DNA of 64,000 nt from an uncultured Roseibium sp. (GCF_947496995.1 NZ_CANMFD010000007.1:1-64000), one strand, 5' to 3'; positions 27,990-37,551 are shown, counted from the first letter of the stretch. Notes: generated by a model not told the origin, from the letters alone. Numbers and translations are program-made.

Positions 27990-28598
27990 CTACGGCGTTG
28001 GCAGTTCCAGCGCATCCAGCCACTGGTAACGGGTCGTTGTCTCGATCTCCTGTCCGCTGACCAGGGTCTTCATGTGACGCTGTTGCGGGAGAGAGGTCTC
28101 CGGATCGACCCAAAGCGTGACAACGGATGTGGATTCGACCGGGAGTGTTGTCGACTGCGTGTACCGGTAGGTGGTGAAGGTCTTGTCGTCGAGCATTTCC
28201 GTCGTGCACGAGACGTCCTTGATCGCAGCACGCGTTTCAGCGTTCCGCTCCAAGGTCTTTTCAAGCCAGTCCGCCTCACGCTTCTGACTGGCAGTCCAGG
28301 TGTTGCCGTCGCTCGAGGTGTACTCCTGATCGCCGAGGACAAGCCAGTGGACGCCGGTTTGCTTGATGATCTGGTAAAAATGGCTGTAGTCCCGGTAATA
28401 TTGCTCGCTGTTCTGGACGACCTGGCCGCCCATGCCCAATTCGACAAGCAGCTTGTAGTTCTCCGCCGTCTCACCGGCTTTCATCATGGCCTGAATGTCT
28501 TCCTTGCAGCCGGCGTGCGCGGAAAGCCCGCCGGCCGTGACCGTGACGACTGCGATTGCGATGAATTTAAAATAATTCAAACAGGATAAAATATGCAC
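27990..28598 (-). CDS. Predicted secreted protein of unknown function
   Basis: A 202-aa protein. GTG 28598 is chosen because CGGAGG lies 6 bp upstream; the frame extends 48 codons further without a ribosome site. A signal peptide covers about residues 1-29 and ends near LSAHAG. The mature part has Cys residues in AGCKED and VSCTTE, compatible with one disulfide. I recognise no domain. The fold could be a lipoprotein-carrier-like beta structure, by the repeated TTxxxV strands, but this is a guess. It lies just upstream (in - direction) of the small membrane protein. Confidence 0.7.
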   Translation of the reverse strand: MHILSCLNYFKFIAIAVVTVTAGGLSAHAGCKEDIQAMMKAGETAENYKLLVELGMGGQVVQNSEQYYRDYSHFYQIIKQTGVHWLVLGDQEYTSSDGNTWTASQKREADWLEKTLERNAETRAAIKDVSCTTEMLDDKTFTTYRYTQSTTLPVESTSVVTLWVDPETSLPQQRHMKTLVSGQEIETTTRYQWLDALELPTP

Positions 28599-28677
28599 CT
28601 TTGCCTCCGTAAAAACAGGATGGATCAGCGCTGTAACATTAGCACAGAGGCAGTCCGGGTAAACCGGAGGGAGAAGA

Positions 28678-29934
28678 TCAGGCGCCGGTGCTCCGCTGAA
28701 GCTTTGCCATGTACGTCGGCAGCTTTTCCATGGAGGGAACAACGATCAGGGTCTTGACCTTGCCGGCCTTGAAGGCATTCAGGAACTTGTTGTAATCCTT
28801 GAAGGCGACGCAGCCATGAGAGCCGATGGACCGGCGCAGCAGCCGGGTATGCGTCAGCATTCCGTCGCGGCCCTTCATCGCCGCCCGGTCGTGCGGCAGC
28901 ATGCGGATGGCTTCGACCCCGTGGAAAAGCCGCTCGCGCATGCGCAGCTTGTAGATGTTCGGTGGCGTCGGCCCGTAATTCTTCACATAGGCGTATTTCG
29001 GATTGTCCATCTTGGCCCCGATACCCGAATGGGCTTCGAGTTTGGTGCCGTCCGGCATGTGGACCGTCGCCGCGCTGATGTCGTAGACCGCAACCTTGCT
29101 GTTCGCACCCGGCAATCCGCCTTTGCCGCCGCCGAACAGTTTGCCGAGACCGCTGAAGACGCCGTTTTCATCTTCTTCCGGATTTCCGGGCGTCGCATAG
29201 GCCAGAACAGGAGTGGTTTCAGAGGGCTTTTCCCGCCTGGGCTTTGTCGCGACAGGTTTCGAAACCGAAGGCTTCGTGCTGCGAACAATCTCGGGTTTCA
29301 CGCCGGGTAGACGGGTCGGTATGGCTCCCGGTTTGATTGGACCTGCAGTCTCGACCAGGGATCGGGAGGCTTGCGGGTCAAGCGAGGCCACCTCGACTTC
29401 GGAAGCTGTTTCCGGCGAGGTTTCAGCGGGCTTGGCGGCCAGGCTTTTCGGCAGGACTGGTGACAGGGCCGCCGCAGGCGCTTCGGCGAAGGCGCGTTGC
29501 ACGGGAGCGGGTTTGTCCGCCGCGGGCGTCCTTCTGGCCTTCGCGGCGAGGAGCGTGCGGGTGAGCTTGAGCTTGGCAAGTTTTGCCGCGAGCGCGTTTT
29601 TGGCCGTGCGCCGGGCTTCGGCGAGGGCGTCCTCTGCCTGTTGCCGGAGTGCGGCTTCGGCGGCTTCCGCCTGAACGGACATCGCTGCAGGCGATTTTGC
29701 GAATTTGGCTGTCTCGACTGCTGCCGCCACACTCACAGGGAGGCCGGCGGAGGCGGGCAATTCGGTGGTGACATGGGCCAAAGTCAGCGTTTCGGACTTT
29801 GCAGCCAATGGTGATAAATTTTCGGGCGTCAGGGCAGGGCCGAGGAAGACCGCGGATGCGGCGAAGCCGGCGATAAGCAGCGTCGATCCGGCGAGGAGCG
29901 CATAGAAAGTCCGCTGTTTCTTGGGGTTTGCCAT
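28678..29934 (-). CDS. DUF2778-type (Tlde1-like) peptidoglycan-active protein
   Basis: A 418-aa protein anchored by one N-terminal helix (about residues 10-32). A long Ala/Pro/Lys-rich linker follows to about 280, then a C-terminal catalytic domain. The domain carries GPTPPNIYKL, ERLFHGVEAIRM and the active-site SHGCVAF (His373, Cys375), as in DUF2778/YkuD-like L,D-transpeptidases. ATG 29934 (MANPKKQR) is preferred to ATG 29973, which lacks a Shine-Dalgarno. It probably crosslinks or trims peptidoglycan in the periplasm, the linker spanning to the cell wall. Confidence 0.82.
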   Translation of the reverse strand: MANPKKQRTFYALLAGSTLLIAGFAASAVFLGPALTPENLSPLAAKSETLTLAHVTTELPASAGLPVSVAAAVETAKFAKSPAAMSVQAEAAEAALRQQAEDALAEARRTAKNALAAKLAKLKLTRTLLAAKARRTPAADKPAPVQRAFAEAPAAALSPVLPKSLAAKPAETSPETASEVEVASLDPQASRSLVETAGPIKPGAIPTRLPGVKPEIVRSTKPSVSKPVATKPRREKPSETTPVLAYATPGNPEEDENGVFSGLGKLFGGGKGGLPGANSKVAVYDISAATVHMPDGTKLEAHSGIGAKMDNPKYAYVKNYGPTPPNIYKLRMRERLFHGVEAIRMLPHDRAAMKGRDGMLTHTRLLRRSIGSHGCVAFKDYNKFLNAFKAGKVKTLIVVPSMEKLPTYMAKLQRSTGA

Positions 29935-30367
29935 CCGGCTGTCTTCACCAATCCGTTTGTTTTTCTGCTGCATTCAGGCAAAACCAATCTTATGCCCGCA
30001 GTCTTGCGACAGCGGTCCGTATCCATATTTCTGTGGGAGCCAGCTTGCCCCAAACGATCATGCCCACCCGAAGTCACCAATATCGCAAAACATGGTAACC
30101 AACGTGTTTACGAACCGGTACGACACCGGCCTGTGGTCGAAAACCACCTTAAAGAGGCGATTTTCGGGCGCACCGGTCATATCGGCGATATCCAGAAATA
30201 ACCGGTCCATATGCCGCAAGCTGTGGATTTCAGCGGGCAGTGGGCGGACGAGGGGATTTTTTTGCCGAGAAAATGGTTTTCGTTGCGACCGGTTGGTGGT
30301 GCCGCAAAGCCTTGACCAAAGCGCCAAAAACCGGCACATGCGGGCTCTAAGCACAGGTTGAGCTCCC
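29935..30367. other. 433-bp gene-free stretch between divergent genes
   Basis: No convincing coding frame, tRNA or riboswitch is seen. It should hold the promoters of the DUF2778 gene (-) and of the HAD phosphatase gene (+). A frame starting at ATG 30091 lacks family features and is not called. Confidence 0.5.
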
Positions 30368-31048
30368 ATGTATCTGATCATTTTTGACGTCGACGGAACG
30401 CTGGTGGACAGCCAGAACACCATTCTGCACGGTCTGCAGGTGGGGTTCGAGGCGGTCGGTCTGCCCATGCCCGACCGGAAAACCGCCCTGTCGATTGTCG
30501 GGCGGTCGCTGGAGGAAGCCTTTGCGGATCTGGTCGGGGAAGCGCATGCGGACAAGGTTCCGGCGATGGCGGACGCCTACAGGACATCCAAGATCTCCCG
30601 GCGCGGACTGGGGCTCGATATCGACCCGCTTTATCCGGGCGCCAGGGAAGCCGTGGAGAGACTGCACGGACAGGACGACATCCTGCTCGGCATCGCGACA
30701 GGCAAGGCGATGCGCGGCGTCAGACACATGCAGGACACCCATGGAATGCACGACCGTTTCGTGACGATCCAGACGGCCGACACCTCGCCGTCCAAGCCTC
30801 ATCCCGACATGATCTTCAGGGCGATGGCGGAGACGGGTGTGGAACCGCATCGTACACTGATGATCGGCGATACCGGCTTCGACATGGCGATGGCACGGGC
30901 TGCCGGAGCGCATGCCGTCGGTGTCACCTGGGGATATCACGACCATGCGCAACTGACGGAAGGCGGGGCGAACCGGATCATTCAGGGGTTCGAGGATCTC
31001 GATCCTGCCTTGAGCGAAATTCTTCAATTCTCCGAGGTATCAATCTGA
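30368..31048 (+). CDS. HAD-superfamily hydrolase (phosphoglycolate phosphatase-like)
   Basis: A 226-aa soluble phosphatase. Motif I is FDVDGTLVDS (residues 6-15), the lysine is in KPHPDM and motif IV is MIGDTGFD. The helical cap between motifs I and II fits subclass I enzymes such as Gph. Its TGA overlaps the ATP12 start by one base, so the two are cotranscribed. The substrate is not determined. Confidence 0.85.
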   Translation: MYLIIFDVDGTLVDSQNTILHGLQVGFEAVGLPMPDRKTALSIVGRSLEEAFADLVGEAHADKVPAMADAYRTSKISRRGLGLDIDPLYPGAREAVERLHGQDDILLGIATGKAMRGVRHMQDTHGMHDRFVTIQTADTSPSKPHPDMIFRAMAETGVEPHRTLMIGDTGFDMAMARAAGAHAVGVTWGYHDHAQLTEGGANRIIQGFEDLDPALSEILQFSEVSI

Positions 31049-31821
31049 TGAGCGATTTTTTTGAAGTTCTGCAGGAAGACGCCGCACGGGATCCGGAACA
31101 GCGGGCGCGGGAGTTTTCCCGGCGCGAACTGCCCAAGCGCTTCTACAAGGAAGCGACCCATGAACCCGCCGAGGGCGGCTTTGCCATTCACCTCGACGGC
31201 CGGCCGGTCAAGACGCCGGGCAAGACAACGCTGCTCCTGCCGAACGAGACAATCGGCGCGGCGGTCGCGGCCGAATGGATGGCGCAGGAGAAGGTGATCA
31301 ACCCGGCAAATATGCCGCTGACCCGGATCGCCAACTCGGCGCAGGATGCGGTTTCGGTCCGGCATGGCGACGTCGCCGACGACATCACCCGTTTCGCAGG
31401 CACCGATGCGCTGTGTTACCGCGCAGACGATCCCCAAAGTCTGGTCGATACGCAGCGCCGCCTTTGGGATCCCGTCGTCGATTGGGCGGGCAGTCTGCTC
31501 GGCGGTCGTTTCGTGCTGATCGAGGGTATTGTCCATGCGCCCCAGCCTGAGGACCTGCTCAAGGCCTACCGGCAGCGGATCGGCTCGGAAACACCGTTGC
31601 GCCTTGCAGCGCTGCATACGGCCACCAGCCTGACCGGCTCTGCTCTTCTGGCGCTGGCCCTGAAGGAGGGGCACCTGGATGCCGAAAGTGTCTGGAGCGC
31701 GGCGCATGTGGAAGAAGACTTCAACATCGAGCGCTGGGGCGAGGACGCGGATGCGGCCCGCCTTAGGGCCTACAAGCGCACGGAATTCGATGCGGCGGTG
31801 CTGATCCTGCAAGTGGATTGA
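31048..31821 (+). CDS. ATP12-family F1-ATPase assembly chaperone
   Basis: A 257-aa homologue of mitochondrial Atp12, which binds the F1 alpha subunit before its assembly with beta. Signature regions are RFYKEATHEPAEGGFAIHLD, GRPVKTPGK, the WDPVVDWAGSLLG centre and LTGSALLALAL. The family is typical of alphaproteobacteria, the mitochondrial relatives. It is coupled to the HAD gene. Confidence 0.92.
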   Translation: MSDFFEVLQEDAARDPEQRAREFSRRELPKRFYKEATHEPAEGGFAIHLDGRPVKTPGKTTLLLPNETIGAAVAAEWMAQEKVINPANMPLTRIANSAQDAVSVRHGDVADDITRFAGTDALCYRADDPQSLVDTQRRLWDPVVDWAGSLLGGRFVLIEGIVHAPQPEDLLKAYRQRIGSETPLRLAALHTATSLTGSALLALALKEGHLDAESVWSAAHVEEDFNIERWGEDADAARLRAYKRTEFDAAVLILQVD

Positions 31822-31903
31822 CCGGCAGTCGGATAATTCGCCTATGCCGATCAAGAGCGTTCGGCCACGCATTCAAATCCAGCTTTCCGGAATGGGGTGA
31901 GCG

Positions 31904-33328
31904 TCAGCCCAGGTAAAATGTCGTTGCCATCAGGAAGAAGATCAGCACGCCAAGCACGTCGTTCGACGAGGTGATGAACACGCCGATGGCCATGGCGGGG
32001 TCGATGCCGATCTTGTCGAGAATGATGGGAATGCTCGCGCCGACCGTGGCGGCGAGGGTGGTGACGCACACCAGGGACAGGGATGTCGCCAGCGCAAGGT
32101 GAAGGGGTGCCTCCAGCGGTACCACCAGAGAAGCGATCAGGACGAGGCAGCCAAGGACGACCCCTGCGATCGCTCCGTTGAACAGGGCCGCGAAAAACTC
32201 CTTCATCAGGCGATAGAAAATATCGCCCGACCAGAGCGCGCCGGTCGCGATGCCCTGGACGGCCACCGCAGAAGCCTGCAGCCCCGCGTTGCCCGCCATC
32301 GACATGGTGACGGGAATGAAGGCCGCGAGAATGGCCGCTTCCGCGAGCTGATCCTCATAGGAGCCGACAACGGTCGCGGCAACGCTTGCGCCGACAAGCC
32401 CGGCGAGAAGCCAGGGCAGGCGGCCCCTGACGATCCTGAAGATGGTGTCGTCCGCGCGCGCTTCGGCCGAGACGCCGCTCATCAGCAGCATGTCCTCGTT
32501 GGCTTCGTCAGAAGCGATCCGGGTGAGCTGCTTGGGGGTAATCCGGCCGAGCAGATGGCCTTCGCCGGAAACGACCGGCACCGTGCGCATGTCGCGTTTG
32601 CGGGCAAGGCGCAGGACCTGTTCCTGGTCCGTGTCCGCGGACACGGCCAGGACGTCGCGGTTCATGATCTCGCTCAGTGGCGTCTCGCCGGGCGCCAGAA
32701 GCAGCTTTCCGACTTCGACTGTTCCTGTCAGCTTGCCATGGGCATCGGTGACGTAGACCGTGAAGATCTTGCGGATACGGTCGGCCTGCTCGCGCATCTG
32801 CGACACCGCTTCGCCAGCGGTGCAGTCCTCCGGCAAGGCAACGAACTTTCGTGCCATCACCCGTCCGGCCGTGTCATCGGCGTAGCTTGCAAGCGTTGCG
32901 ATGTCTTCCACATCCGGCAGGCGGGCGATCAGTTCGTCGGCGACGTCATCGGGGAACTCGTTGAGGATTTCGGTGGCATCCTCCGGATCGAGACCTGCAA
33001 GAATATCGCGGAACTGCTCAAGCGTGGATTCCTCCATCAGGATGGAGCGGAATTCCGGGCTCAGTTCAGCGACAACCTTGATCGACGGATTGGCCGGCAG
33101 CCACTGGAACAGCTTGCGGGCATGCTTGAGCCGCAGCCGGGTGAGAAGCTGCATGACATCGGCTGGATCCCAGCGTTTGAGCAGATCCACGAGTTGATGG
33201 CGCCGGCCGGTCTTGATCATGTCGCGCACGGCCCTGAGCGGCGCGTCATTGGCGTCCAGAGGTTTGTGGGCCGGCTCCCGTGTCCACACAATGGTGTCCA
33301 GATCTGGCTCGGCACTGGAATTGCTCAT
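31904..33328 (-). CDS. mgtE: Magnesium transporter MgtE (copy 1)
   Basis: A 474-aa Mg2+ channel. The N-terminal helical domain (about residues 30-140, LDPEDATEILNEFPDDVADE) and two CBS domains (about 145-270) gate five C-terminal membrane helices. The pore segment PVTMSMAGNAGLQASAVAVQ is present. GGAGG lies upstream of the ATG. It lies downstream of the Anbu gene on the same strand, 83 bp away. A second mgtE is at 54,037. Confidence 0.93.
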   Translation of the reverse strand: MSNSSAEPDLDTIVWTREPAHKPLDANDAPLRAVRDMIKTGRRHQLVDLLKRWDPADVMQLLTRLRLKHARKLFQWLPANPSIKVVAELSPEFRSILMEESTLEQFRDILAGLDPEDATEILNEFPDDVADELIARLPDVEDIATLASYADDTAGRVMARKFVALPEDCTAGEAVSQMREQADRIRKIFTVYVTDAHGKLTGTVEVGKLLLAPGETPLSEIMNRDVLAVSADTDQEQVLRLARKRDMRTVPVVSGEGHLLGRITPKQLTRIASDEANEDMLLMSGVSAEARADDTIFRIVRGRLPWLLAGLVGASVAATVVGSYEDQLAEAAILAAFIPVTMSMAGNAGLQASAVAVQGIATGALWSGDIFYRLMKEFFAALFNGAIAGVVLGCLVLIASLVVPLEAPLHLALATSLSLVCVTTLAATVGASIPIILDKIGIDPAMAIGVFITSSNDVLGVLIFFLMATTFYLG

Positions 33329-33411
33329 GGGAAAACCTCCGGGAATGACCGGTCCGCTTTTAAAGTGCTTTTGTGACGCCGTCCTGACGGACCTTTGAGC
33401 CGGCTATGCTG

Positions 33412-34143
33412 CTAGACTTCGAATTCTTCAAGCTCGGCAAAGGCCGTGCGCAACTTTTCCGACCAGCCGTGGGACAGTTTCTGGAAATAGGGATCTTCCT
33501 GCTCGATCCGGACCTGGCGCTCGGTGGAAAAGGAGTCCGTGTTGTAGAGCAGCATGTCGATGGGCATGCCGACGGACAGGTTGGAGCGCAGGGTGCTGTC
33601 GAAGGACAGGAGAACCAGCTTGGCCGCTTCACCCAGGCGCATGTCGGCACGGGTTACCCGGTCCAGGATCGGTTTGCCGTATTTGTGCTCACCTATCTGG
33701 AGGTAGGGGGTGTCTTCGCCCACCTCGATGAAGTTTCCGGCCGCATAGACCTGAAACATGCGCGGCTGTTCGCCCTTGATCTGGCCGCCCAGGATGAAGG
33801 TCACGAAGAAGTTGTCCGCGCTGGCTGCGAGTGCTTCTCCGTCGATCGCCTTGACTTCCCGGACCGCGCTGCCGATCAGGCGGGCGACCTGAAACATGGT
33901 TCTGGCGCTCATCAGCGTCGCCCGGTCACTTTCCGCCGAGGTTATATGTTCGCTCAACAGGGAAATGACGGCCTGGGTAACAGCCAGGTTGCCGGCGGAT
34001 GCGAGTGTGATCACCCTTTCGCCCGGTTCCTCCCAGACATGCAATTTCTTGAAAGTGGAGATGTTGTCGACACCGGCATTGGTTCGCGTGTCCGCGGCAA
34101 AGACCAGGCCACGATCCAGTTTCAAACCGACACAATAGGTCAT
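33412..34143 (-). CDS. Proteasome-type peptidase Anbu (HslV-related)
   Basis: A 243-aa N-terminal nucleophile hydrolase fold protein of the Anbu (COG3484) family. The N-terminus MTYCVGLKLDRGLVFAADTR puts Thr2 at the nucleophile position after Met removal, with Asp18 and Lys32/33 where proteasome catalytic residues lie. It is the last gene of a conserved four-gene module, 173 bp after the transglutaminase gene. Anbu from other bacteria has been shown to assemble into open ring-like helices; a physiological substrate is not established. Confidence 0.92.
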   Translation of the reverse strand: MTYCVGLKLDRGLVFAADTRTNAGVDNISTFKKLHVWEEPGERVITLASAGNLAVTQAVISLLSEHITSAESDRATLMSARTMFQVARLIGSAVREVKAIDGEALAASADNFFVTFILGGQIKGEQPRMFQVYAAGNFIEVGEDTPYLQIGEHKYGKPILDRVTRADMRLGEAAKLVLLSFDSTLRSNLSVGMPIDMLLYNTDSFSTERQVRIEQEDPYFQKLSHGWSEKLRTAFAELEEFEV

Positions 34144-34154
34144 TCCATCGCCCT

Positions 34155-34245
34155 TCTGACGTAAATTCGAAACGCCGGGTCAACCCGTCTTCAGGTGGGA
34201 TCACGAGAAAGAGCGACTGTTGATCTGACGTAAAGTCGCGAAACG
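34155..34245. repeat. Pair of direct repeats upstream of the Anbu gene
   Basis: TCTGACGTAAATTCGAAACG (34155-34174) and a near copy at 34224-34245 (TCTGACGTAAAGTCGCGAAACG minus 2 bp) lie 69 bp apart in the spacer between the transglutaminase and Anbu genes. They could be operator half-sites of a local promoter for Anbu. Confidence 0.4.
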
Positions 34246-34316
34246 TCCTGCCCGGGGTGAGCGCGGATAGCTCCGGCTTGTCAGTAGCTCCGTATTTGGC
34301 GAAAGGAAGATGACAG

Positions 34317-35138
34317 CTATTGCTGCTGCTGCTGCAAGGCGGCTTGAGCTACGTCGACCTCAACCCGCAGGTTCTCCTCCAGTCCGCCGAAACGGATGCC
34401 CCTGATCGGAGCAGCAGAACGGGAATCCAGGCCAACCGTCAAGCGAATATAACGATCCGTCGGGCACATAGCGTTGGATATGTCGAAACCGACCCAACCG
34501 AGGCCCTGGACCAGCACTTCCGCCCAGGCGTGATGGGCTTCGGAGGACTGTTCTTCCTCCAGGAGCAGATAGCCGGACACATAGCGGGCAGGGACGCCGA
34601 TGGAGCGTGCCGCCGCAATAAAGATGTGCGCGTGATCCTGGCAGACACCTTCGCCGGCGGCCAGGGCGGATGTGGCGGTGGTGCTGGTTTCCGTCACGCC
34701 GACCTTGTAGTCGACCTTGTCGCGGATGGCATGCATGAGCGCGTGGAAGCCGGCGATCCTGTCGTGCCCCTCCGCCAGGCTGGCCAGTTTCCGGATTGCC
34801 TGGTTCGACTGGGTCAGCGGAGTGATCCTGGTGAAGAGGCGCGGCGGAATGCCGGCATCCAGTTCATGGCCGAGAATGCCGTTGGTATCGATCGTATCGA
34901 CGGTGCCGGAGGCGGTGATCTCCACTTCCTGAACCGGACCATCTCCGGACACCATGTGAACCTGGTTGCCGAAGGCATCCTTGTAGGTTGTCGCCCGCTC
35001 GATGCCCGGCGTTTCGATGGACCATTCGACGATCTTTTGTGACTGGCCGTCCTCGGGCGTCAGCCGCAGCTGCTGCATGGCATTGGCCAGCGGCGTGTCG
35101 TATCGATAGCTGGTGGTGTGTCTGACGGTCAATCGCAT
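34317..35138 (-). CDS. Transglutaminase-like cysteine peptidase
   Basis: A 273-aa protein with an N-terminal beta-rich domain (residues 1-85) and a transglutaminase-like core. The triad is Cys166 (GEGVCQDHAH), His203 (AHHAWAEV) and Asp219 (GFDISN). A Gln-rich tail ends the chain. It belongs to the Anbu-associated module and is thought to act as a peptidase or amide-bond enzyme on peptides made by the ATP-grasp partner. It starts 30 bp after the alpha-E gene. Confidence 0.9.
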   Translation of the reverse strand: MRLTVRHTTSYRYDTPLANAMQQLRLTPEDGQSQKIVEWSIETPGIERATTYKDAFGNQVHMVSGDGPVQEVEITASGTVDTIDTNGILGHELDAGIPPRLFTRITPLTQSNQAIRKLASLAEGHDRIAGFHALMHAIRDKVDYKVGVTETSTTATSALAAGEGVCQDHAHIFIAAARSIGVPARYVSGYLLLEEEQSSEAHHAWAEVLVQGLGWVGFDISNAMCPTDRYIRLTVGLDSRSAAPIRGIRFGGLEENLRVEVDVAQAALQQQQQ

Positions 35139-35168
35139 GCGGCACCGGGGATCTGCTTGGTTCGAGGG

Positions 35169-36119
35169 TCAGGCGAAATTGTAGTCTTCACTCAGTTGCT
35201 GTGCGAACTGATTATTTTTTCCGACGAACTCCGTCAGAAACTCGTGCAGTCCCTGTTGATAGATTTCGCGCATCTGCATTTCGGACAATTCGCGTGAAAT
35301 CTCGGCTGCCAGGTCCAGGCTCGGCTCACGCGAGCCGTAGAACTGGGCCAGATCCTCCGCAGTGTCGGCGATCCAGTCGTAGCAATGGGCAAGAGAGCGG
35401 GGCATTTCCGTTCTGAGGATCAGGAACTCCGCGATATTGAAGGCTTTGAGGCGGGCGTTGGGATAGGCGAAACGGTAGCTTCTGCGTCCCGCCAGGGCTC
35501 TGAGGATCGCCGACCACTGATAGCGTTCCACCGACCCGTCCTCGACAATGTCGCTGTCCGGCAGCAAGGTCCAGTACTGGGTGTTGAGGATACGGGCCGT
35601 GTTGTCCGCCCGCTCGACAAAATTTCCCATCTGGCTGAAGAAATAGCCGTCATCGCGCAGAACAGTGTTCAACAGCGCGCCGCGGAACAAATGCGAGCGC
35701 TGGTTCACCCAGGCAAGGAAATCCGGCAGCTTTTCCTGGGTGATGGTCTGCGGATTGACTTCGTTGAACTCGATCCAGGTGGTGTTGACGGCTTCCCAGA
35801 GTTCTGCAGTGATGCTGGTGCGCACAGCCCTTGCGTTGTTGCGTGCCAGTTCGAGGCAATGGCGCACACTGTCCGAGTTGTCCTTGGAAAAGATCATGAA
35901 CGACGCGACGTTACGCAGGTTCAGTTCGTCGTATTTCTGCGCAAAGTCTTTCTCGCACCCGGAACAGGACAGCGCAAAGGTCCAGTGGGTGCCGTCTTCC
36001 TGGCCGGAATGGGAAATGATGGCGCCGCGAAAGCCCACTTCCAGAAGACGGGTCACGTTCTGGGCGCGCTCGTGGTAACGCGACATCCAAAACAGCGAAG
36101 AGGCGGTTCTTCCGAGCAT
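35169..36119 (-). CDS. Alpha-E domain protein (DUF403)
   Basis: A 316-aa all-helical protein. MLGRTASSLFWMSRYHERAQ at the N-terminus, the LFRGALLNTVLRDDGYFF and GNFVERADNTARIL segments, and NAEFLILR-like helices are the family hallmarks. Its role is unknown; it always accompanies circularly permuted ATP-grasp proteins, often fused, so it is thought to be their partner. It begins 7 bp after the ATP-grasp gene. Confidence 0.9.
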   Translation of the reverse strand: MLGRTASSLFWMSRYHERAQNVTRLLEVGFRGAIISHSGQEDGTHWTFALSCSGCEKDFAQKYDELNLRNVASFMIFSKDNSDSVRHCLELARNNARAVRTSITAELWEAVNTTWIEFNEVNPQTITQEKLPDFLAWVNQRSHLFRGALLNTVLRDDGYFFSQMGNFVERADNTARILNTQYWTLLPDSDIVEDGSVERYQWSAILRALAGRRSYRFAYPNARLKAFNIAEFLILRTEMPRSLAHCYDWIADTAEDLAQFYGSREPSLDLAAEISRELSEMQMREIYQQGLHEFLTEFVGKNNQFAQQLSEDYNFA

Positions 36120-36126
36120 TTATTTC

Positions 36127-37551
36127 TCAGTCCTCAAGTACCCAGGTATCCTTGGTGCCGCCGCCCTGGCTGGAGTTGACGACAAGGGAGCCTTTTTTCA
36201 GGGCCACGCGGGTCAGCCCGCCCGGCGTGATCCGCACCTGATCGCCGATCAGGACATACGGACGCAGATCCACATGACGCGGCGCGACGCCGGAAGCGAC
36301 GTGGGTCGGGCAGGCCGAAAGCGCCAGGGTCGGCTGAGCGATGTAGTTGGAGGGATTGGCCTCCAGTACACGGCGGAACTCGGCAATTTCGCGCTTTGAG
36401 GCGGTCGGGCCGATCAGCATGCCGTAACCGCCGGAGCCGTGCACTTCCTTGACGACGATGTCTTCCAGGTTGTCGAGCACGTACGCCAGATCGTCCGGCC
36501 GCGAACAGTTCCAGGTCGGAACATTGTTCAGGATCGGTTTCTGGCCCGTATAGAACTCGATAATGTCCGGGACATAGGCATAGATGGCCTTGTCATCGGC
36601 AATCCCCGTGCCGGGCGCGTTGCAGATGGTGACGCTGCCGGCCCTGTAGGCGTCGAACAGGCCCGGCACGCCGAGCATGCTGTCCGCATTGAAGGTGAGG
36701 GGATCGAGGAACGCGTCGTCGATGCGCCGGTAGATCACGTCCACCTGTTTGGGTGCACGTGTGGTGCGCATGAACACCTTGCCGCTATCGACAAAAAGAT
36801 CGCGGCCCTCAACCAGCTCGACACCCATGGAGTCTGCCAGGAAGGCATGTTCGAAATAGGCTGAATTGTAGATGCCCGGCGTGAGGACGACGATGGTCTG
36901 GTTCGATTTGGCCGGGTCGGGGGCGACGCTTTCCAGGGTCTGGCGCAGGTTCTCCGGATACTGTTCCACCGGCGCGACCCGGTGCGATTGGAAGAGTTCG
37001 GGGAACAGCCGCATCATCGTTTCCCGGTTCTCCATCATGTAGGAGACCCCGGACGGGGTGCGGGTATTGTCCTCCAGAACATAGAATTCGTTCTCGGAGA
37101 CACGGACCAGGTCGGTGCCGATGATATGTGCATAGACCTTGCGGGCCGGGGTGAACCCGGCCATTTCCGGCAGGAACGCCTCGTTCTGCAAGATAAGATC
37201 GGCGGGAATTCTGCCGGCACGCAGAATTTCCTGGCGATGGTAGATGTCATGCAGAAAGGCGTTCAGAGCGCGCACGCGCTGGTCTATACCGGCGGACAGA
37301 CGCCGCCATTCCGCGGCGGAAATGATGCGCGGTATGGGGTCGAAGGGTATGAGCCGTTCGGTAGCTTCTTGCGCGCCGTAAACAGCGAAGGTGATACCGA
37401 GCCTGCGGAAAACCATCTCGGCATCGCGGCTCTTTTTCGTCAGGAAGTTAGCGGGTTTGTCTTCCAGCCATTGGGCAAGTCTGGCATATGCCTGTCGCGG
37501 CTCGCCAGTTTCTTCGAGCATTTCATTGAAGAAAGTACGTTCGTCCGCCAT
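36127..37551 (-). CDS. Circularly permuted ATP-grasp ligase
   Basis: A 474-aa protein of the circularly permuted ATP-grasp type 2 family (DUF404/DUF407). Segments include FEHAFLADSMGVELVEGRDL, ICNAPGTGIADDKAIYAYVP and, near the C-terminus, VVKEVHGSGGYGMLIGP and YIAQPTLALS, which build the ATP site. ATG 37551 follows GGGGAGG; the longer frame adds 23 unsupported residues. It is predicted to form amide bonds, probably on a small peptide. It is the first gene of the Anbu module. Confidence 0.92.
   Translation of the reverse strand: MADERTFFNEMLEETGEPRQAYARLAQWLEDKPANFLTKKSRDAEMVFRRLGITFAVYGAQEATERLIPFDPIPRIISAAEWRRLSAGIDQRVRALNAFLHDIYHRQEILRAGRIPADLILQNEAFLPEMAGFTPARKVYAHIIGTDLVRVSENEFYVLEDNTRTPSGVSYMMENRETMMRLFPELFQSHRVAPVEQYPENLRQTLESVAPDPAKSNQTIVVLTPGIYNSAYFEHAFLADSMGVELVEGRDLFVDSGKVFMRTTRAPKQVDVIYRRIDDAFLDPLTFNADSMLGVPGLFDAYRAGSVTICNAPGTGIADDKAIYAYVPDIIEFYTGQKPILNNVPTWNCSRPDDLAYVLDNLEDIVVKEVHGSGGYGMLIGPTASKREIAEFRRVLEANPSNYIAQPTLALSACPTHVASGVAPRHVDLRPYVLIGDQVRITPGGLTRVALKKGSLVVNSSQGGGTKDTWVLED

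Noticed and set aside
30091..30361. An open frame reading MVTNVFTNRYD before the HAD phosphatase gene
   Set aside because: It sits in a divergent promoter region and shows no domain; no support.
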